A stretch of 64,000 bases of DNA, taken from assembly GCA_963764235.1 (NCBI GenBank), contig CAVXRO010000004.1, forward strand, positions 280,757-344,756, given 5' to 3'. Within the stretch, counting starts at the first letter, position 1. Every line of letters starts with the position of its first letter. The notes beneath the pieces are model-generated. The model was not told the origin of the DNA and did no database searches. It worked only from the letters and a program-made list of their open reading frames with translations. Below are positions 63,136-64,000 of the stretch, one piece after another. The position numbers and the translations under genes are program-made. Source of the stretch: DATFVA01 sp963764235. GTDB lineage: Bacteria; Bacteroidota; Ignavibacteria; Ignavibacteriales; Ignavibacteriaceae.

Positions 63136-64000
63136 ATGTCCGGAAAAATAATTGTAATAGAAGACGACCCTCTTTTCAGAGAGTATTTGAAGATAGCGCT
63201 CCAGAAGGTCACCGCCAGGTTAAATTTCTTTCCTGAAGGGAAACCCGGACTGGCGCAATTATCAGCCCTCAAGCCTGATCTTGTAATTACCGACTTAAAA
63301 CTCCCCGATATCTCCGGTATTGAGATATTAGCAAAGGTAAAAGAATTTGACCCTGCAATTCAGGTTATAATAATGACGGCATACGCTGATATGAGTAATA
63401 TCATTCAATCGATGCAGCTCAACGCGTATGATATTATCAAAAAACCATTTGATATGGAAAAATTCCTGAAGGTTGTAAACCAGGCTCTTGAGAGCAGAAA
63501 CCTTGAAGACGGCAAATCGATAAATATTGATGAAGAGACGTATGAACCGGAAAAAGAAAGCATACTCATCGGAAACAGTCCGGCTATTTATGATCTTTAC
63601 AAGAAGATAGGGAAAGTTTCATCCAACAGGGTAAGCGTTCTGATCCAGGGGGAAAGCGGGACAGGAAAAGAACTGGTTGCTAAAATTATTCACAGTTCAG
63701 GTATAACGAAAGATAAACCGTTTATTGGCGTGAACTGTTCGGCACTGACAGAAACCCTGCTTGAAAGCGAATTATTTGGTCATGTTAAAGGTTCCTTTAC
63801 AGACGCAACCAGGAACAAAAAAGGCAAGTTCGAACTTGCCGAAGACGGTACCATCTTTCTTGATGAAATCTCTGATATATCTCCCAGTCTGCAGGTTAAG
63901 CTTTTAAGGGTTATCCAGGAAAAAGAATTTGAAAAAGTTGGCGATGAGCTGCCGATTCCAATGAAAGCCCGGTTAATTGTCGCGACAAATAAAAACCTTG
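63136..64000 (+). CDS. NtrC-family sigma-54 response regulator (partial)
   Basis: The first 288 residues of a response regulator. Receiver domain: EDDP (8-11), phosphorylated aspartate in VITDLKLPDISG near 55, MTAY and IIKKPF with the conserved lysine near 106. The AAA+ domain begins near 140: Walker A QGESGTGKELVAK near 172, the sigma-54-contact loop HVKGSFTDATRNKKGKF (GSFTDA instead of GAFTGA) and Walker B DGTIFLDEISD. The DNA-binding end is outside the window. The kinase at 46944 is of the matching NtrY type but is 13 kb away. Confidence 0.93.
   Translation, partial: MSGKIIVIEDDPLFREYLKIALQKVTARLNFFPEGKPGLAQLSALKPDLVITDLKLPDISGIEILAKVKEFDPAIQVIIMTAYADMSNIIQSMQLNAYDIIKKPFDMEKFLKVVNQALESRNLEDGKSINIDEETYEPEKESILIGNSPAIYDLYKKIGKVSSNRVSVLIQGESGTGKELVAKIIHSSGITKDKPFIGVNCSALTETLLESELFGHVKGSFTDATRNKKGKFELAEDGTIFLDEISDISPSLQVKLLRVIQEKEFEKVGDELPIPMKARLIVATNKNL

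Overview
The window is about 64 kb from a chromosome that looks like a member of the Ignavibacteria / Bacteroidota-Chlorobi group. The grounds are: several secreted proteins ending in type IX secretion (T9SS) sorting tails with the YPNPFNP signature, a DUF4783-type protein, a fused SpmA-SpmB protein, a DAHP synthase-chorismate mutase fusion, short AMP nucleosidase, and a tRNA promoter that also fits the Bacteroidota pattern TTTG-N20-TAnnTTTG. The assignment to Ignavibacteria is inference from these features, not from a search.

Layout. 1-8.6 kb (minus strand): the transcription/translation block tRNA-Tyr, tRNA-Gly, tRNA-Thr, rpmG, tRNA-Trp, secE, nusG, rplKAJL, rpoB and the start of rpoC. tuf, often found inside this block, is absent. 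8.8-35 kb: mostly minus-strand housekeeping genes (comM-like, nuoGHI, an AlaA-type aminotransferase, an M16 peptidase, rlmB, lgt, hisS, a ptsN-like gene, AMP nucleosidase, a ClC channel) mixed with T9SS-exported proteins and lipoproteins. 35-52 kb: a long minus-strand run: envelope histidine kinase, AddA-like helicase-nuclease, amidase, SpmAB fusion, 2-hydroxyacid dehydrogenase, alanine dehydrogenase, CoA transferase, phosphatase, acetyltransferase. 52.6-55.5 kb: the pyrR-pyrB-pyrC operon with a PyrR-binding RNA leader.

55.6-60.5 kb is the accessory region. It holds a tandem array of 122-bp units, each a tRNA-Pro-like gene broken in its T arm and preceded by the same upstream sequence. The array runs straight into an intact tRNA-Pro(CGG). 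Beyond it lie a decayed tyrosine integrase and a large Ycf48-like secreted protein whose T9SS tail has been put out of frame. A tRNA 3'-end fragment about 6.6 kb further on may be the other side of an old integration event.

60.6-62.8 kb is the aromatic amino acid operon tyrA plus DAHP synthase-chorismate mutase. It is preceded by a 26-residue leader peptide with seven consecutive tyrosine codons and a four-segment attenuator, the clearest regulatory system in the window. The window ends inside an NtrC-type response regulator gene.

Two biosynthetic operons here (pyr and tyr) appear to be controlled by premature transcription termination, one through a protein that binds UMP/UTP and one through ribosome stalling. 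A third hairpin between rplL and rpoB probably sets the ratio of ribosomal protein to polymerase subunits.
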